From contig OY253672.1 of assembly GCA_958009085.1 (NCBI GenBank), positions 558,001-622,000 on the forward strand: a stretch of 64,000 nt of DNA. The letters run 5' to 3'. Positions within the stretch are counted from its first letter, which is position 1. The number at the start of each line of letters is the position of its first letter. Positions 34,801 through 46,200 of this stretch are shown here, piece after piece. The notes under the pieces were generated by a model. It made no database searches and was not told the DNA's origin. It saw only the letters and a program-made list of their open reading frames with translations. The translations under genes and the position numbers were made by a program. Origin of the DNA: Protoeuglena noctilucae (taxonomy: Eukaryota; Chlorophyta; Pedinophyceae; Marsupiomonadales; Marsupiomonadaceae).

Positions 34801-34804
34801 CCAT
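28817..34804 (-). CDS. TAF2: Transcription initiation factor TFIID subunit 2
   Basis: Exons read: 34804-34585, 34455-33502, 33359-32584, 32428-32282, 32095-31199, 31005-30799, 30618 to about 30283, about 30197-28817. TAF2 is the M1-aminopeptidase-like subunit of TFIID that contacts core promoter DNA. Visible family blocks: VQEQSTVLLFDPDRQRCLGT with NVTSVEVGGAPVAF; HRTRTWLPCVDSPGAM; AVSQQWFGVFM; LAKRWVHGRGAPVV with HVFVLALEQRGTPIAQ; and GTLRIVLHETDGPNERSVPL then WVALDPDLQWLADFRLEG. No HExxH zinc site is seen, as expected for this non-catalytic subunit. HEAT-like helices follow. Unusual parts are a Gly/Ala-rich insertion (33060-32820) and a tail of about 400 residues rich in Pro, Ala and Lys, ending KLKLPKAILKGFNKP. 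The intron at 31198-31006 appears to be GC-AG. The joins near 30283 are not settled. Confidence 0.9.
32819..32862. repeat. C-rich hexamer tract coding a Gly-Ala run in TAF2
   Basis: CCCCCG units repeat about six times, and on the minus strand they encode an alternating Gly-Ala segment inside the low-complexity insertion of TAF2. Such tracts often vary in length. Confidence 0.8.
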
Positions 34805-35319
34805 AGATGATGCTGTGCAGGTGGATAGGAGACGGCTCGCGCGCCCCCACCTTCCTCCAGGCGTGGTCCCGCTGCCAGCGTCATGGAACGCAGTGATGTG
34901 ACCCCAGCGGCACCATCTAAGCCCTGCAGTTCACGTGCTCCTTAGCCAGACTTGCTAGGCTCTTGGAGGTGGCACGAGCGTGGTGAACGTGTCCCTGTGG
35001 GCTGCTAGGCTGCTAATAGCTGGGTGTACGGGGCACGATGTGAACAAGGATGCTCACTTGATCAACACCAAGTGCCATTAATGCTGGATATACGCCCTGG
35101 CATGCAACACTTGCTTGGCGAGCCGCCCTCGTCAGTTCCACTCGCTGACTTGGGCCTCTCTTCGCACGCCCTGGCCCCAGAACTGCCCACCGATCGGACG
35201 TTCTTGCAATGTGACGGGAGTAGGGTGCGAGGGTGTCTTTTATCTGCAGTGGGAGCAAAGTTGCTCGTTGTACCGACAGCAGCGGTGACCTGCGAGGTCG
35301 GAGATAGCTGCATGTCGAC
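34805..35319. promoter_or_regulatory. Head-to-head spacer, TAF2 / SWI3
   Basis: About 515 bases lie between the starts of two genes of the general transcription and chromatin machinery. Somewhat less GC-rich than the flanks. No TATA-like box or repeated operator recognised. Confidence 0.4.
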
Positions 35320-37651
35320 ATGATACCTACACCCAACATGTCGGGAGGCTTCCCAGCCCTGGGCCAGGGGACTGCAGGGGACTTCACGTCCCCGGCCAGT
35401 CACCAGGGCGCAGCAGGGCCGCAGCGCACGCCGCAAACCTCCGAGGACATGAACGGGTTTGATGTGGAGCTTATGGCGGATCTCGTTGCGGAGGACACGT
35501 TCGAACTCAGGCCCCTCCAGGCGAGATCCAGCTGTGCGTGTCGTGCCGAGTTGGCCGGGGCTCTGGCGCGCGCCTGGGGCACGATGGCGCCCACCGCTGA
35601 GAAGTGCTGTTTCCCTGTTTGTAACTGCAGCAACCGACGCTGGAGAAGCGTGCGCGGGTGACGCACTCGACGGTGACGGCCCTCCCGACGGAGGGGAAGG
35701 TCGTCCTCAACCTCTCCGCGGGACAGCCCCTGTGTCGGCCGGACTGGCTTCAAGACAAGTGCAAGCCGCACCCGTTGAGACCCGCGTCCGTGCCGTGGGC
35801 CGCCGCGGACGACCCCGCCGGGCGCGCTCGGCACGATGCGTCCCCGAGCGAGCCTCCGGTCTGCTCGCTGTGGTTTCGGACGGACCGCATCCACGAGATC
35901 GAGAGGGAGTTTTTACCGGACATGTTCAGCAAGGCCTTCCCGCACCGCACGCCCGAGGACTACGTCGCGTGCCGGAACGCCATTTTCGAGGCGTGGCGCG
36001 CCGCCCCGCCCGGCACGCGCGTCACCTACACGCATTGTCGGCGCATCTTGGGCCCACAATGCGACGCGGCGTCCCTGCTCCGCGTCTTCCGGTTCCTGGA
36101 GCAGTGGGGCATCATCAATCACCGGGGCCAGGCCCGGCCAGGCCCGGACCGCACCCCTCTGGCCCCGCGCCCGCCGCCGGAGCACGCCACGTCGGCCGGG
36201 GCCATGTCGGAGGTGTTTCAGTTGCCGCCCGTGGCCCCGCACCAGGTGCGCTACGCCCCGACCACCGGCAGCACCGACAGCAGCACGCATCGGACCAAGG
36301 GCGATGCTGCACCCGCGCTGGGGCAGTCGCACTTTGAGTGCTGGGCTCTCGGTATCGACTGCTCGCAACTCCGGTGAGCTCAGCCGCGGCGCCCGCTGAC
36401 CCCACAGCATGCGGCGCGCACCCAGCATCCCACACCAGCAAGACCGTCCCTTTCTGTGGCTCTCCAGGTACCAGTGCACCCGCGTCCCCGACCTGTACCT
36501 GTCCCCGGAGGCGTTCGCCCAAGGCCTCTTCCCCCACGGCACGAATGTGAGGGACTTTGTGCGTGTGGACACTGGTCGGCCCCCGCACCCACCACCTGAG
36601 GACGCATCCCTGCTGAGCGTCGTGCGGGACGGCTGGACGGCCGAGGAGGTGCTGATGCTTCTGGAGGCCATCGAGCGGCACCAGGACGACTGGGAATCCA
36701 TCGCTGCCCACGTGGGGAAGCACCGCACTGGTGAGGGGGCAAGGACTGCAGAGGGCTATCAAGCGAGCCACGGCCGCTTACAAACGATCGCTGCGACCTC
36801 CCTCCACGCAGTGATCGACTGTCTCCGCAAGTTCATCCAGCTGCCCATCGAGGAGGTCCTCGTGGATGACATGGCGGCATCAATGGGGTCCGGTCGGCGA
36901 CTGCTGCGGATGGCACTAGAGGGCGACACGCACGCTCTCGAGTCCTTGCCCTTCGCATCGGCGGGCAACCCCGTGCAGACGCTCGTGGCCTTCCTGACGA
37001 CGGTCGTCGCGCCCGCCGTGGGCGCCGCTGCTGCCCAGGTGCGGCAGAGCCTTTGGGAAAGGGCGGCAGTGCTGCGGGTCTTGCACTGACAGACCATTGT
37101 GTCGCCTGAACAAGACGCTCGGCACAGGCCCGCGCTCATTGCTAGCCAAGCCCGTCGCTCTTCCCAATAGCTGACTCTCTTCACATCCACGCTTCGCAGT
37201 ATGCATTGGATGTGTTGGGCGCCGAGACGGCTGCCCTGCCCAGGGGCGCAGCCGTCCCGCGTATCATCATGCTGCGCGCGTTAGCGCACGCGCTGGTGGC
37301 CGCGTCCGTCAAGGCGCGGCGCCTGCAGTTCCGGACGGAGGTGGAGATGGAGCGTCTGGCACTGAGGGTCGTGGATGTGCAGATGCAGAAGGTCGAGTTC
37401 AAGCTGCAGGCACTGGAGCGACTGGACGGGGCGTGCTCGGGCGAACGACAAGCCGTGCAGGCGCAGTACAAGTGAGCGCGGGCCGCGATGCGCTGGAGGG
37501 CCAGTGCAGGGCGCTGGTCTCAGCCAAACACGGTTCTTGGTCTCCTCTCGACTGCAGGCTGCATATGCAGCAGAGGGAGCAGAAGTACGCGCTGTACAAG
37601 GCTGCGCACGAGAAGCTGCAGGCGTTCCAACAACAGGCCGGCGGGAGTTAG
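35320..37651 (+). CDS. SWI/SNF complex subunit SWI3 (SWIRM-SANT protein)
   Basis: Six exons (35320-35520, 35631-36373, 36468-36730, 36812-37038, 37200-37471, 37558-37651) give 599 residues. The SWIRM domain is in exon 2: FRTDRIHEIEREFLPDMFSK, PEDYVACRNAIFEAWR, then RVTYTHCRRIL and RVFRFLEQWGIINH, all typical of SWI3/SMARCC. A SANT domain follows in exon 3: DGWTAEEVLMLLEAIERHQD and DWESIAAHVGKHRT. Next is the conserved FIQLPIEE block, and a C-terminal coiled coil (EVEMERLALRVVDVQMQKVE, REQKYALYKAAHEKLQAFQQ), the dimerisation helix. The protein is a core scaffold of SWI/SNF chromatin remodellers in the nucleus. Intron 1 appears to be GC-AG (CTCCAG|GCGAGA); no GT donor in phase exists there. The zinc finger seen in some paralogues is absent between SWIRM and SANT. 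Confidence 0.93.
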
Positions 37652-37965
37652 TAGGAGTGGGACCCTTTGTGCTGCTTGCTGCTCTGGACATCCTGACGTG
37701 CCGGCGCCGGACCACGCGCCTGACCTGACGTGCCCAAGACTCGCTCCCCGCGGCGTTGTGTGGGCAACTTTGTTGAATCGTTGTCGTGGCTTCTCGACCA
37801 CTGTGGCTCCAGGGGTATGCATGGTCGGGATGGCGAAGTGACAACAGAAAACGCGACGAGAATCCTCCTCTCGCGATTGGCCTTGGCCTGGCTAGGTGGA
37901 CCGGCGGATGGGAGAGCCCTTGACGCTTTGTTGAGAGCTCGAGCGGGGGGCGGAGGCGGGTCGCG
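37652..37965. promoter_or_regulatory. Spacer between SWI3 and LAZ1-like gene
   Basis: About 310 bases between two plus-strand genes; must hold the SWI3 3' end and the promoter of the next gene. Nothing else recognised. Confidence 0.4.
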
Positions 37966-40900
37966 ATGGACACGCTCCTCACGCGAAAGTTGAACTGCTG
38001 CGGCTATGCCGTCCCGATCCGGAGAATCATCCGGTGGGTGTGGGCCGCCGTCGCGCTGGTGAGTTGCAGCGAGCGATGCGCGCGCCACCCTGCGCGAAGA
38101 GCTCGACGGGCGGCCGCGCAGGGTCCCCGAGGGCGGTCCCCCGTCTATGCCCCCCGCGCTTCGACAGGGCACGGGACTGTGCGCCTCATTCGCCCCCTCA
38201 AACTCCTCCTCTGCTTCGTCGCAGGCTGTGGTGTTCACGCTGCCCTTGACGATATGGGAGTTTCGCAAGTGAGGGCGCACGCGACGCTGCGGACTCTTTC
38301 CTGAATTCCACGCGGCCCGGTCCCCCCTATCGCATTTGCACATCGATGCAGTATCGGCGTGCGCCAGCGATCGCAGTTTCCGCCTCCTCCCCTCCCCTCG
38401 ATCGCCGGCGCGGCCGAGAATGCGTCGCGTTTGTCCCGAGCCCCGCCCGCAGCGGCTCTCTGCCCCGCAGCGCGGCTCTTGCGCGTCCATCGGACCGTTC
38501 ATCGCCTTTCCGACCCCCGCAGCGAGGGGTACAGCGCCCACTACCAGGCCTGGTTCGTGGCGGGCCTTTTCGTCATGCTCGCCATCCCCGTCACCGTCTA
38601 CGAAGTCTCCCTGGCGAGTCGGCGCCCGAATGCGATGATACGTTATTGCCACTCCAACGCCGCCCACTTTGGCACTCTTCATACCTCATAGCTAGGTTAG
38701 CCGGGCCTACGCAAGCACCTCGCTCGTATCGACGCTTGTACCCATGCTTGTATGCAGCACTACGTGTACTTCACCAAGCCCCACCTCCAGCGCCACGTCA
38801 TCCGCATCCTGCTCATGGTCCCCGTGCACGCCATCGCGTCCTGGATTTCCCTCCGCTTCATCTCGCCCCACATATGGCTGGCGGCCATTCGGGACTGTTA
38901 CGAGGCCTTTGTGATTTACTCCTTCTTCATGTACCTCGTGAATTACCTCCAGGAGGTCCTCCCCGACGGCCGCATGGAGGCCTTCTTCGCCGACCTGGGC
39001 CAAGTCGGCCACCTCTTCCCCATGTCGCTGGCACCCCAGTGGTTTGCGCCCATCCCAGGCACGGACTACCTCAAGTGGACCAAGCGCCGCGTCATGGCCT
39101 ACGTCGTCGTGCGACCCATACTGGTGACACCTTGAGAAGCTTGCCGGCTTGAGAAGAGACGCCGGGCATCGCTCACTGTGGCCCTAGTTGGGACACCGAG
39201 TGCGCCGCAGAGCCACGTGCTGACAATCCAGCACCACTGTGTACCTCAAAGCACGTTCTTGCTGTCCCCGCAGACGCTCGTGGCCATCACGGCGATGGTG
39301 TTTAAGGTGTATGGGGAGGGCCACATGTCGCTGCATGGGGTGTACGCCTACGTCGCCTTCACCAACACCATCACGCAGGCGCTCGCCCTCTACGCCCTCA
39401 TCCTCTTCTACCACACCACGCGACACGAGCTCGCGCCCATCCGCCCGCTCGCCAAGGTGGGGGAGGGGCTTGCCTGGGCGCGTGTTGGCGTGATAGATGG
39501 GCGGCATGGGTGCCGCCAACCTCCTGGTCCTGCATTACAGCCACTGTCACGTCCGCCAGGTGGGTGTCTCAAACCTCCTCACCCTTCCTGTTCGCAGTTC
39601 GTCTGCATCAAGGCCATCGTCTTCTTCACTTTCTGGCAGGGCGTGGCCATCTCGATTCTGGCGGCCGTCGGGGCGGTCAACCCCACCAGCAGCTGGAACA
39701 CCTACGATGCCCGGGACGTGGCCAATGGCCTGCAGGACTTCCTGGTCTGCATCGAAATGCTCGTGGCGGCCGTCGCGCACGCATTTGTCTTCTCTCCTCG
39801 AGACTATTACACCGACACCCCGCCGCCCAACCGGGGGCTCCTGGGCAACATAAGGGAGATGCTTGACTGGGGCGACGTGTGGGAGGACGCCACGAGAAAC
39901 GTCGCGGACTATGCGCAGGAGACGCAGAGAGAGGTGAGAAAGGGGTGTGAGAAAGGGGATGGGGAGGGTGTGGGAGGGGGTGCGCGACACTGGGCTGTGA
40001 GCAAGGGTGGTACAGGAGATGAGAGAGAGACAGCAGCTACTGTGGTGCAGAAGAAGCGACAAGCACACCTTGCGACTTATTCCAATGCAGATAACGAACT
40101 CGCTCCGGGTGTTTGGCAAGCAAGTGGGGCGCGGGGTCAAGGCGGCCGTCGCGATGCCCGTGACGGTCATGCGGGGGGTACTGCCCAACCAGGCGAGGAT
40201 CCCTTTACTGCGCTGTGCGATGCCGGTCACTATGTGGTTGTACTGACTTTCATGGCTAACGTCAGCCCCATGCACCCCGCATGCCAGCACTAGCTAGGGG
40301 CCGCAGCAGTCCTCGGTCAGGACTCTGCGATCGATCTACAAACAGGCGCTATCAACCATTGGCTAACCCTATCACATGTTTCGCAGGGCTACCACGGCGC
40401 GGGCTTCCGTTCCGTTCCCAACTATGACGATGCCATGGAGCAAAGGGGTCTGACGGCACCAGAAGATGAGGGCGAGGTGCGGGGTGACGCCAGCGGCCCG
40501 GGGACGCCCCGGGAGCGGTCGGAGAGCGCAGGCAGGGCGGGCGGTGAGGCCAGCACACGGCGGGGTGCGTCCCAGAGCGGGGCGTTGAGCGCGGGGAGTG
40601 CGCGGTCGCGCGGCAGGTCGGGCCCAAGCGACGGGCGGAGCGACGAGGGACAGGACAGGACGGGGGAGTGGGATGCGGAGCAGGGAGGGGGCAGGAAGGG
40701 CGCGGGGGCGGCGGGGGTGGCGGGGTTGAGAGGGCGGGGCGCGGGGCGGCTGGGCGAGGGGTCGCGGGGGGGCCTGGGGCCGAAGCGTGGGCGGCAGTGG
40801 GGCGCGGAAGGGGCGGACGTGGATGGGCGGCATCGGCCATTGATGGGGTCGACGGACGGATTGGAACCCGTGGTGCCGCAAGACAACAGCTCTGCTCGGG

Positions 40901-41097
40901 GAGAGGGGCTGTCGGGGCAGCCGGGGCTTGTGGATGGCGCGGGGAGGGGAGCGGCGGGCGTGGCGGGGGCGGCGGGGCTGAGCCAACCTGACGCGCGTCA
41001 GGATGCGCCAGAATGGCTGAGGTCCTCCGGGGGCACCCCAAGGCCGGCGTCGGCGCAGGGTTTGCTGAGTTTGAGCCCCAAGAAGGCCCCTGAGTGA
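37966..41097 (+). CDS. LAZ1/TMEM184 (organic solute transporter Ost-alpha) family membrane protein
   Basis: Eight exons (37966-38058, 38225-38268, 38523-38613, 38758-39123, 39274-39456, 39598-39933, 40091-40177, 40387-41097) give 636 residues. About seven membrane helices are visible: IIRWVWAAVALAVVFTLPLT; QAWFVAGLFVMLAIPVTVYE; HVIRILLMVPVHAIASWISL; then the family signature RDCYEAFVIYSFFMYLVNYL; and TLVAITAMVFKVY, ITQALALYALILFYHTT, IKAIVFFTFWQGVAISILAA. The loop FTKPHLQRHVIRIL is also diagnostic. In plants LAZ1 proteins sit at the tonoplast and affect brassinosteroid signalling and cell death; animal TMEM184 is less clear. The C-terminal 240 residues are low complexity, rich in Gly, Arg, Ala and Ser, on the cytosolic side. 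The intron at 38614-38757 appears to be GC-AG (CCCTG|GCGAGT). Confidence 0.9.
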
Positions 41098-41258
41098 AGG
41101 CGTGTACCAGGCGCGAGGGCAAGTCTCTTGCCGCCGGCAATTGCTGCCCCCGCGGTCTCACTCGATTGAATTGACGCGTAGGATTAAGCTGTACTAGCTC
41201 CACAAACGGTGGAAACGCATGGTGACAGGCGCTCAACCCTGCCCTTGTGATAACCCCG

Positions 41259-42873
41259 TCATGCAGCCTTGGCCTGGGCCTGTGCGGTGGAGGGCGGGAT
41301 GCCGACCCCCGTGTTGATGATGCGAAGCAGCCAGAGGTTGATCGTCAGGGACACGAAATGGGAGAGGACCGTGTTGGTGCACGCCTGCAAGAACAAGAGC
41401 TCGATGATTGAGAGCACTCTTGGGAGCTGGACCCCCCTCCACACACAAGCGCCCCGCCAGTCTCGCTTTGCGTCCCCTTGCTGCCCCGTTGCTGGCACAT
41501 CACACCTGCACCAGAAACACGTCGAGCGCCAGAACGGGGCTCCAGGAGCCCTGGGCCCCCGCCAGGAAAGGGTTGGTGGTGGCGGACGTCAGCGTCTTGG
41601 CCACCAGGAGCCCGACCGTGGCCTGAAGCCCCAGCTGCGTTGGGCAAACGGGGGCACACAGTCACACCGGTGTTGTGCCTTCGCGCCGGTGCGCACCGCG
41701 CTGCCAAGCGCCCTCCGCTCCGACACGCATGAGTCTTGGAACTGAGGCATTACAAGTCACGACACCGGCATGACTTCAAGCAACGCTGGAAGGGCCATGG
41801 AAACGGGGCTCACCAGCGTCGACCCGCACCCCAGGATGTTGATGAGGGACCCGAAGGTAAGCCGCGACGTGACGTCCTCCCGCGTGACCTCCCGGACGTC
41901 CCCCGTCACCCGCGACCCCTCCAGGCTGGCCAGGAACCGGAAGAGCGTGCGCGAGAGCCGCGTGTACCCAAACGCCCAGAACACTGCGGGACGAGGCACG
42001 GGGCAGTTTGCCACTCGCAACGGGAGGCAGCACCCGAGGCAAGAGAGCACTGCCGTGTCCTCGTATTCGGACAGCACAATGCCGTTGATGTCCCGACCCA
42101 ACCACGCAGGGCTGCGGCAGCCACCTGAGACGGTGCCCGCAACGATGCCGAACATCGTGAAGCCAAGGGTGAGGTTCTGGGAGGTCTCGCGGGTGAATGC
42201 GATGGAGAAGATGGTGATGACGATGGACACGATGCAGAGACTGCGGCAGGGGAGGGGCGCGCGTGGGCGACCGACGGGTCATTACGAGTGCAAGCGCGTC
42301 ACGTCCCTGCGGCCCAGGCACACGGGGTGCGGAGCGACTGTCGGCACTCACGCGAGCTGGCTCCAGAAAGCGACCCATCTGCGGGACAAGAACGCGGTCG
42401 GACTTTCTGGCTGCGTCGCGCTGGCGGGCCTCTGTGGGCGCGCGGCCGACGGTGGGGACCCATGGCTCACCCTAGCCGGCGAAGCGACTCGGCGGCGCGG
42501 CGCAGATTCGTCCTCCCCGCCTCTCCCAGACGGCTCTTGCCTGCGACGATGGAACCAAGGGGCCGCCGTCGCGCGGCGCGGAGGAGTGGGACGACGAACG
42601 ACCCGCTTCGGGCTCCGAACTAATCGGCGCGCGATGTCAGGCGGAGGACGCACCCGCAGCTTCCGCGTGCACACGCACATCCGCCTCGCGCCGCGCGGTC
42701 CCGGGAGCGCCAGCCCCCGCGCCGAGCAACCCCCGACCGTGTTGCACCAGCGACGGGGCAGCGCGCGTCGGCCGCGCCACGCCCGTCGCCACCGCGTCAC
42801 CACGCGATTTCTGCGCGACACCCGATGCCACACGCGGGCGCACCGGTGGCAAGGCGGCGCGGAGAGTGAGCAT
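41259..42873 (-). CDS. TIC21: Protein TIC21 / PIC1, chloroplast inner envelope
   Basis: The 3' exons are firm: 42240-42125, 41983-41814, 41634-41506, 41384-41259, preceded by an exon ending at 42352. They read WVAFWSQLALCIVSIVITIF with SIAFTRETSQNLTLGFTMFG, VFWAFGYTRLSRTLFRFL, LGLQATVGLLVAKTLTSATT, then WSPVLALDVFLVQ and ACTNTVLSHFVSLTINLWLL. This matches plant TIC21 motif by motif, with four membrane helices. The N-terminus (MLTLRAALPPVRPRVASGVA...) suits a chloroplast transit peptide; the join between it and the exon ending at 42352 is not settled. TIC21 has been described both as a protein-import channel component and as an iron permease (PIC1) of the inner envelope. The sequence cannot decide between them. 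Confidence 0.9.
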
Positions 42874-43226
42874 CGCGCGGTGATGAGGGTGCGGAGATGG
42901 GAGGGACGCGACCGCAGCTATAGGGGGAATGAGGACCCGCGGGGTGTCAGCGCGCAGTGGTCCTGCCTAATCGCTGTATTTCGCATGCAGGGGGCGACCT
43001 TGCGCTCAAGCGGACGAGAGCTGTTTCTGACGGCCAGCGCCCGACCGAGTTCCATGGCGAAATCGCGGCGGTATTCTCGCCACTTTCATGCATGGGAACC
43101 GGACTCGGCATTTGCTGGCGCTTTCGACCTCGTTTCGCTTTTTGAGCGCACCCGCGGTCTTCTGCGTTTCGTGGGCCTTCCGAGTGGGCGAAACTACGAG
43201 CATTGGCGGAACTCGTGGGCGGCGTG
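42874..43226. promoter_or_regulatory. Head-to-head spacer, TIC21 / YAK1-like
   Basis: About 350 bases lie between divergent starts, probably a shared promoter. The plus strand is open for a long way here without a recognisable domain, so I regard that as composition, not coding. Confidence 0.35.
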
Positions 43227-46200
43227 ATGGCAGAGGCCCTCGCTGGGCAGCAGAGGTGGGTCCTCGGGTGCAGTTCGCTCCCGTGTCCCGTGGGCGCCCT
43301 CCCCCGCGACGCAGGTTCCCTGTGGTTATTCCGTCACTGAGATTGGTTCATATGGCAAGCGCCTGTGGCTCCTCTCCCCCAGGGCGTGCCTCACGCAGCC
43401 AGAGCAGGGTGTGAAGAACGACGGGTGGGACAATGAGCACTCGGACCTCATTATACACGTCGGCGACGTCATGGAGAGCAGCTCCGGCAAGAGGTAGGTC
43501 GCCCGAGGGGCACCCCACGGTCCGTTGACTTGCGCCCCATGCTTTCTGCGTGGCCGCGGCCCTGGGCGCTCGCTGCGCGGGGCTCAGCGCACCGCGGAAC
43601 ACGTCACTATGTGTGGCATGCGTGGGGGCTTTCTCGAGGGGCGGGGGGTCCCCACCGTGCAGGCTAGGCCGATGCGCTCGGCGGGAACGTGCGGCCTCGG
43701 CGCGTTTGCTCGCTCCTGCGGCGCGGAACGCGCTGGAGGACGCCTGTTCGCACGCGCTGCGCAGGTACGTGGTGAAGGACGTGCTCGGCTCGGGGACCTT
43801 TGGGCAGGTGGTGCGATGCACGTGCGAGACGGGAGGCGAAACGGTGGCCGTCAAGGTCATCAAAAACCTCCCGGCGTACTACCAGCAGGTGCTCGTCCGT
43901 GCCGGCACTCGCCGCGCGCTCCAGGCCGCCCGGGGGCAGCCAGGCCAAATGCCGCACCGACTGCCCCTCGTGCGCAGGCTCGGATCGAGGTGGGGGTCTT
44001 GCAGCTGCTGAACCAGCGCCACGACCCTCACGACAAGCACCACGTCGTGCGGATGCTCGACTACTTCGTCCACCGGCGGCACCTCTGCATCGTCTTCGAG
44101 CTCCTTTCCGTCAACCTCTACGACCTAATTCGGCACAACCGCTTCCGCGGCCTGTCCATGAACCTCCTGCGGGTCTTCCTGCGGCAGATCCTCGCGGCCC
44201 TCGTCGTCATGCGCGACGCGTCCATCATCCACTGCGACCTCAAGCCTGAGAACGTGCTCTTGCGGTCCCTGAACTCCGGCGAGGTCAAGGTCATCGACTT
44301 CGGCTCGGCGTGCTTCGAGGGCCGCACCGTCTACTCCTACATCCAGTCCCGATTCTACCGCTCGCCCGAGGTCGTCCTCCGCCACCCCTACACGGCCGCC
44401 ATCGACGTCTGGTCGTTAGGGTGCATGGCCACGGAGCTCTTCCTGGGGCTGCCCCTCTTCCCAGGTGTGAGATGGGTGTGAGATGGACATGATTACTGTT
44501 GTTCTGGCCCATTCACTGTTCTGGTTCGATCCCCGCGGACCGCACCCGTCGCCGCTCGGCGTGCGCTCCATCTTCGCGGGTGGCGACACCGGTTGGGCTA
44601 ACCTGGGAGTCTCTGCCCTTTCGCAGGGGCGTCGGAGCACGATCTCCTGGGCCGCATCGTGGACATGCTGGGCTTCCCTCCCGACCTGGTCCTGATGGCT
44701 GCCAAGAGCACGTCCAAGTATTTCCAGCGGGGCGAGGACGGGTGGTGGAGGATGTTCACCCGGCAGGAGTTTGAGCAGCGGACGGGGCAGAAGGCGCCGC
44801 AGGGGAAGCGCTACTTCAAGCACGACAAGCTGCCCGACATCATCGCCTCCTATCCCTACCGACCGGGCCTGACGGAGGCAGGCGAGTGGTTGCCATCCGT
44901 ACCCTCGTGGGGTGTCTTCGGGCACTGGCCTGCACCCGCAGCTGCCCCCGCGCGATGTTTGCACCAACGCGCCGCCCTCTGCTCCGCCGCGCAGCTCTCG
45001 CGAAGGAGAAGGAGCAGCGGCACGCGTTCCTGGACCTCTTGCGTGGTCTGCTGGATTTGGACCCCAAGACGCGGTGGACACCTCGGCAGGCCTCCCAGCA
45101 CCCCTTCATCACCGGCCAGCCCTTCACCGCCCCCTTCACGCCCGCCCCCGACGTCCCTGCTGCCCAGCGCGGCATCCCCATCGGCGCAGTGCCAGAGCAA
45201 GCGCAGCGGCAGGACACGCATGCGGAGGCCTCCACGAGTGGATTTGCGCTCATGTCATGGCCGGGGCCGGGGATGGTCCCGCAGCATTCGCCGATCGCGG
45301 CGACCTTCCTGGAGGCGTCGCCCAACACCCAGGCCCAGGCGCTGGCCACCGTGCAGAGCGCGCTGCGGGTGCAGCAGCACGGGGCGGTGCCAGTGGGCGT
45401 GCACGGGTCGGGGCTGGCCGGGGGCGTGGCGGGTGGGCAAGGGCCAGGGGCCCACGGCGGCACGGGCCCCATATCGATCCCATCGCTGCACGACGGCGCC
45501 CTGGCCGCATCGTTGGCCATGTCGGTCCCCGTCCATGGGGGCCTGGCGGCACAGATGCACATGCAAGCGGGCCACGTGCCGATGGCGTCGTCGGGCGCCG
45601 TCGCTGCCACGCCTAACCTGGGCATGACGCCCAGCACAATGGTGAGGGCTTGCGACAGTCGTGCTGTGACATGAATGTGCTGCAGTGGCGTGTGCCTGCC
45701 CCTGTGCGGCGCTACTACTCCTCACGTCGTCCCCGGTGCCCTGCCCTGTCTCTCAGAACGCGCTGGCCATGCACGTGGCGGGTTTCGAGAACTCCCCATC
45801 CATGAGGGGCGCAGGGCCCGTCGCTTCGTCGCACATGTCGCCTGGGTCCTTCCCAGGGGGCATGGTGGTGGGGTCCTACGGCCTCACGGGCCCGCACATC
45901 AGTGAGGGCGCGCCGGGCAATGCGCAGATGGCCGGTCAAAGAACGCTTGGTGCTAGTCGTCTAATCCGCCTGCCTCCCGCGGCCCGCAGTGTCCCCACTC
46001 AACACGCAGGGGGCGGCTGCGCTGGCTGCAGCGGCGGCGCAGCAGGGAAACACGTCCCTGCACTTCACGCGCGTCCCACCGGCACCCGGGGTGCGTCGCG
46101 AGTCGCGCATTGAGCCCCGCATGCCCGCTCGACGCGATTGCGTCGCTGTGCCTGGCAGGGGTCGCGTCCCACCGTTCCCTCGCGCCGTCCCGCCGCAGGC

